Below are positions 63,743 to 64,000 of a stretch of DNA of 64,000 bases, piece by piece. Under the pieces are notes generated by a model, which made no database searches, had not been told where the DNA came from, and saw nothing but the letters and a program-made list of their open reading frames with translations. Position 1 is the first letter of the stretch, and each line of letters opens with the position of its first letter. This DNA comes from Rhizobium sp. C4 (GTDB lineage: Bacteria; Pseudomonadota; Alphaproteobacteria; Rhizobiales; Rhizobiaceae). The position numbers and the translations under genes were made by a program. The stretch spans positions 124,001-188,000 of the forward strand of contig NZ_JAJNCX010000005.1 in assembly GCF_021026315.1 (NCBI RefSeq), read 5' to 3'.

Positions 63743-64000
63743 ATGACACTGTCCGCCAAGTCTGCACTCACCATGGATGCCAATCAGGAAGATCGTGCCA
63801 AGGCCATTCGCGATGCGCTGCGCGATGCCATCGTCGACAGGCGCCTGGCGCCGGGTACGAAGCTCTCGGAAGCCGAAGTCGGTACGCTTTTTGATGTCAG
63901 CCGCACGGTCGTTCGCTATGCGCTGCAGATGCTGGCATTCGAAGGTCTGGTGCATAGTGAACGAAATAGGGGTGCTTTTGTATCCAATCCGACACCGGAA
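63743..64000 (+). CDS. GntR-family regulator (FadR/FCD type), 3' end outside window
   Basis: The first 86 residues are seen. They contain the GntR winged helix-turn-helix (about residues 20-75: IVDRRLAPGTKLSEAEVG, then TLFDVSRTVVRYALQML and the wing), with the FadR-type ending RGAFVSNPT. The ligand domain lies beyond the edge. AGGA lies about nine bases before the ATG at 63743. It is divergent from the PotA-like transporter genes and most likely controls them. Confidence 0.85.
   Translation, partial: MTLSAKSALTMDANQEDRAKAIRDALRDAIVDRRLAPGTKLSEAEVGTLFDVSRTVVRYALQMLAFEGLVHSERNRGAFVSNPTPE

Overview
The window is high-GC, densely packed DNA from an alphaproteobacterium of the order Rhizobiales, most likely the Agrobacterium/Rhizobium group. 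Three marker sets point there: chvE-gguA-gguB with a divergent gbpR-type LysR regulator, the mannosylfructose synthase/phosphatase pair, and a DUF1612 helix-turn-helix protein of a type known from rhizobia. I saw no tRNA, rRNA, CRISPR array, transposase, integrase, phage gene or plasmid replication gene, so it reads as ordinary replicon backbone loaded with catabolic and transport operons.

Layout. 1-11.4 kb: a carbon-phosphorus lyase (phosphonate) locus, with phnG-H-I-J-K-L, an acetyltransferase, phnC-D-E-E and a 2H-phosphoesterase all leftward, and the regulator gene phnF divergent. Pho-box-like heptamer repeats lie upstream of phnG and phnC, and an unlisted small membrane-protein gene sits on the opposite strand between phnI and phnJ. 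phnM and phnN are not seen and probably lie beyond the left edge. 11.5-18.2 kb: single genes (P-loop kinase, UDP-glucose dehydrogenase, nuclease-family membrane protein, SDR, DUF1612 protein, CysQ). 18.3-22.5 kb: two divergent gene pairs (acyl-CoA dehydrogenase and quinone oxidoreductase; APH-type kinase and SDR) around a perfect dyad, resembling a 4-hydroxyacyl-CoA pathway. 22.5-26.9 kb: AGE-family sugar isomerase, hydroxynitrile-lyase-type cupin, 2-keto-3-deoxygluconate-type kinase, SDR and an outer-membrane protein. 27-30.8 kb: LysR regulator, glutaryl-CoA dehydrogenase, a small four-helix membrane protein and a class III CoA-transferase. 30.8-34.3 kb: diguanylate cyclase and adenine deaminase.

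34.5-44.9 kb: gbpR, then chvE-gguA-gguB joined to four enzymes (sugar acid dehydratase, Gfo/Idh sugar dehydrogenase, DHDPS-family dehydratase/aldolase, semialdehyde dehydrogenase). Together these are an uptake-plus-oxidation route of the non-phosphorylative L-arabinose/D-galactose type, ending in 2-oxoglutarate. 45.1-47.9 kb: purU, folD and an amidohydrolase behind a 27-bp palindrome. 48-51.7 kb: a clan GH-J-like glycosidase translationally coupled to mannosylfructose-phosphate phosphatase, then mannosylfructose-phosphate synthase, ending at a 17-bp-stem bidirectional terminator. 51.7-57.7 kb: a XylF/XylH/XylG-type sugar ABC transporter, a divergent ROK regulator and a 2-hydroxyacid dehydrogenase. 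57.7-64 kb: a spermidine/putrescine-type ABC transporter with an Asp/Glu/hydantoin racemase and a GNAT protein, divergent from a GntR regulator cut by the window end.

A recurring feature is that each of the four ABC operons carries a GC-rich stem-loop directly after its binding-protein gene, which suits higher expression of the binding protein than of the membrane parts. All functional calls rest on reading the translated sequences and motifs; no database search was possible.
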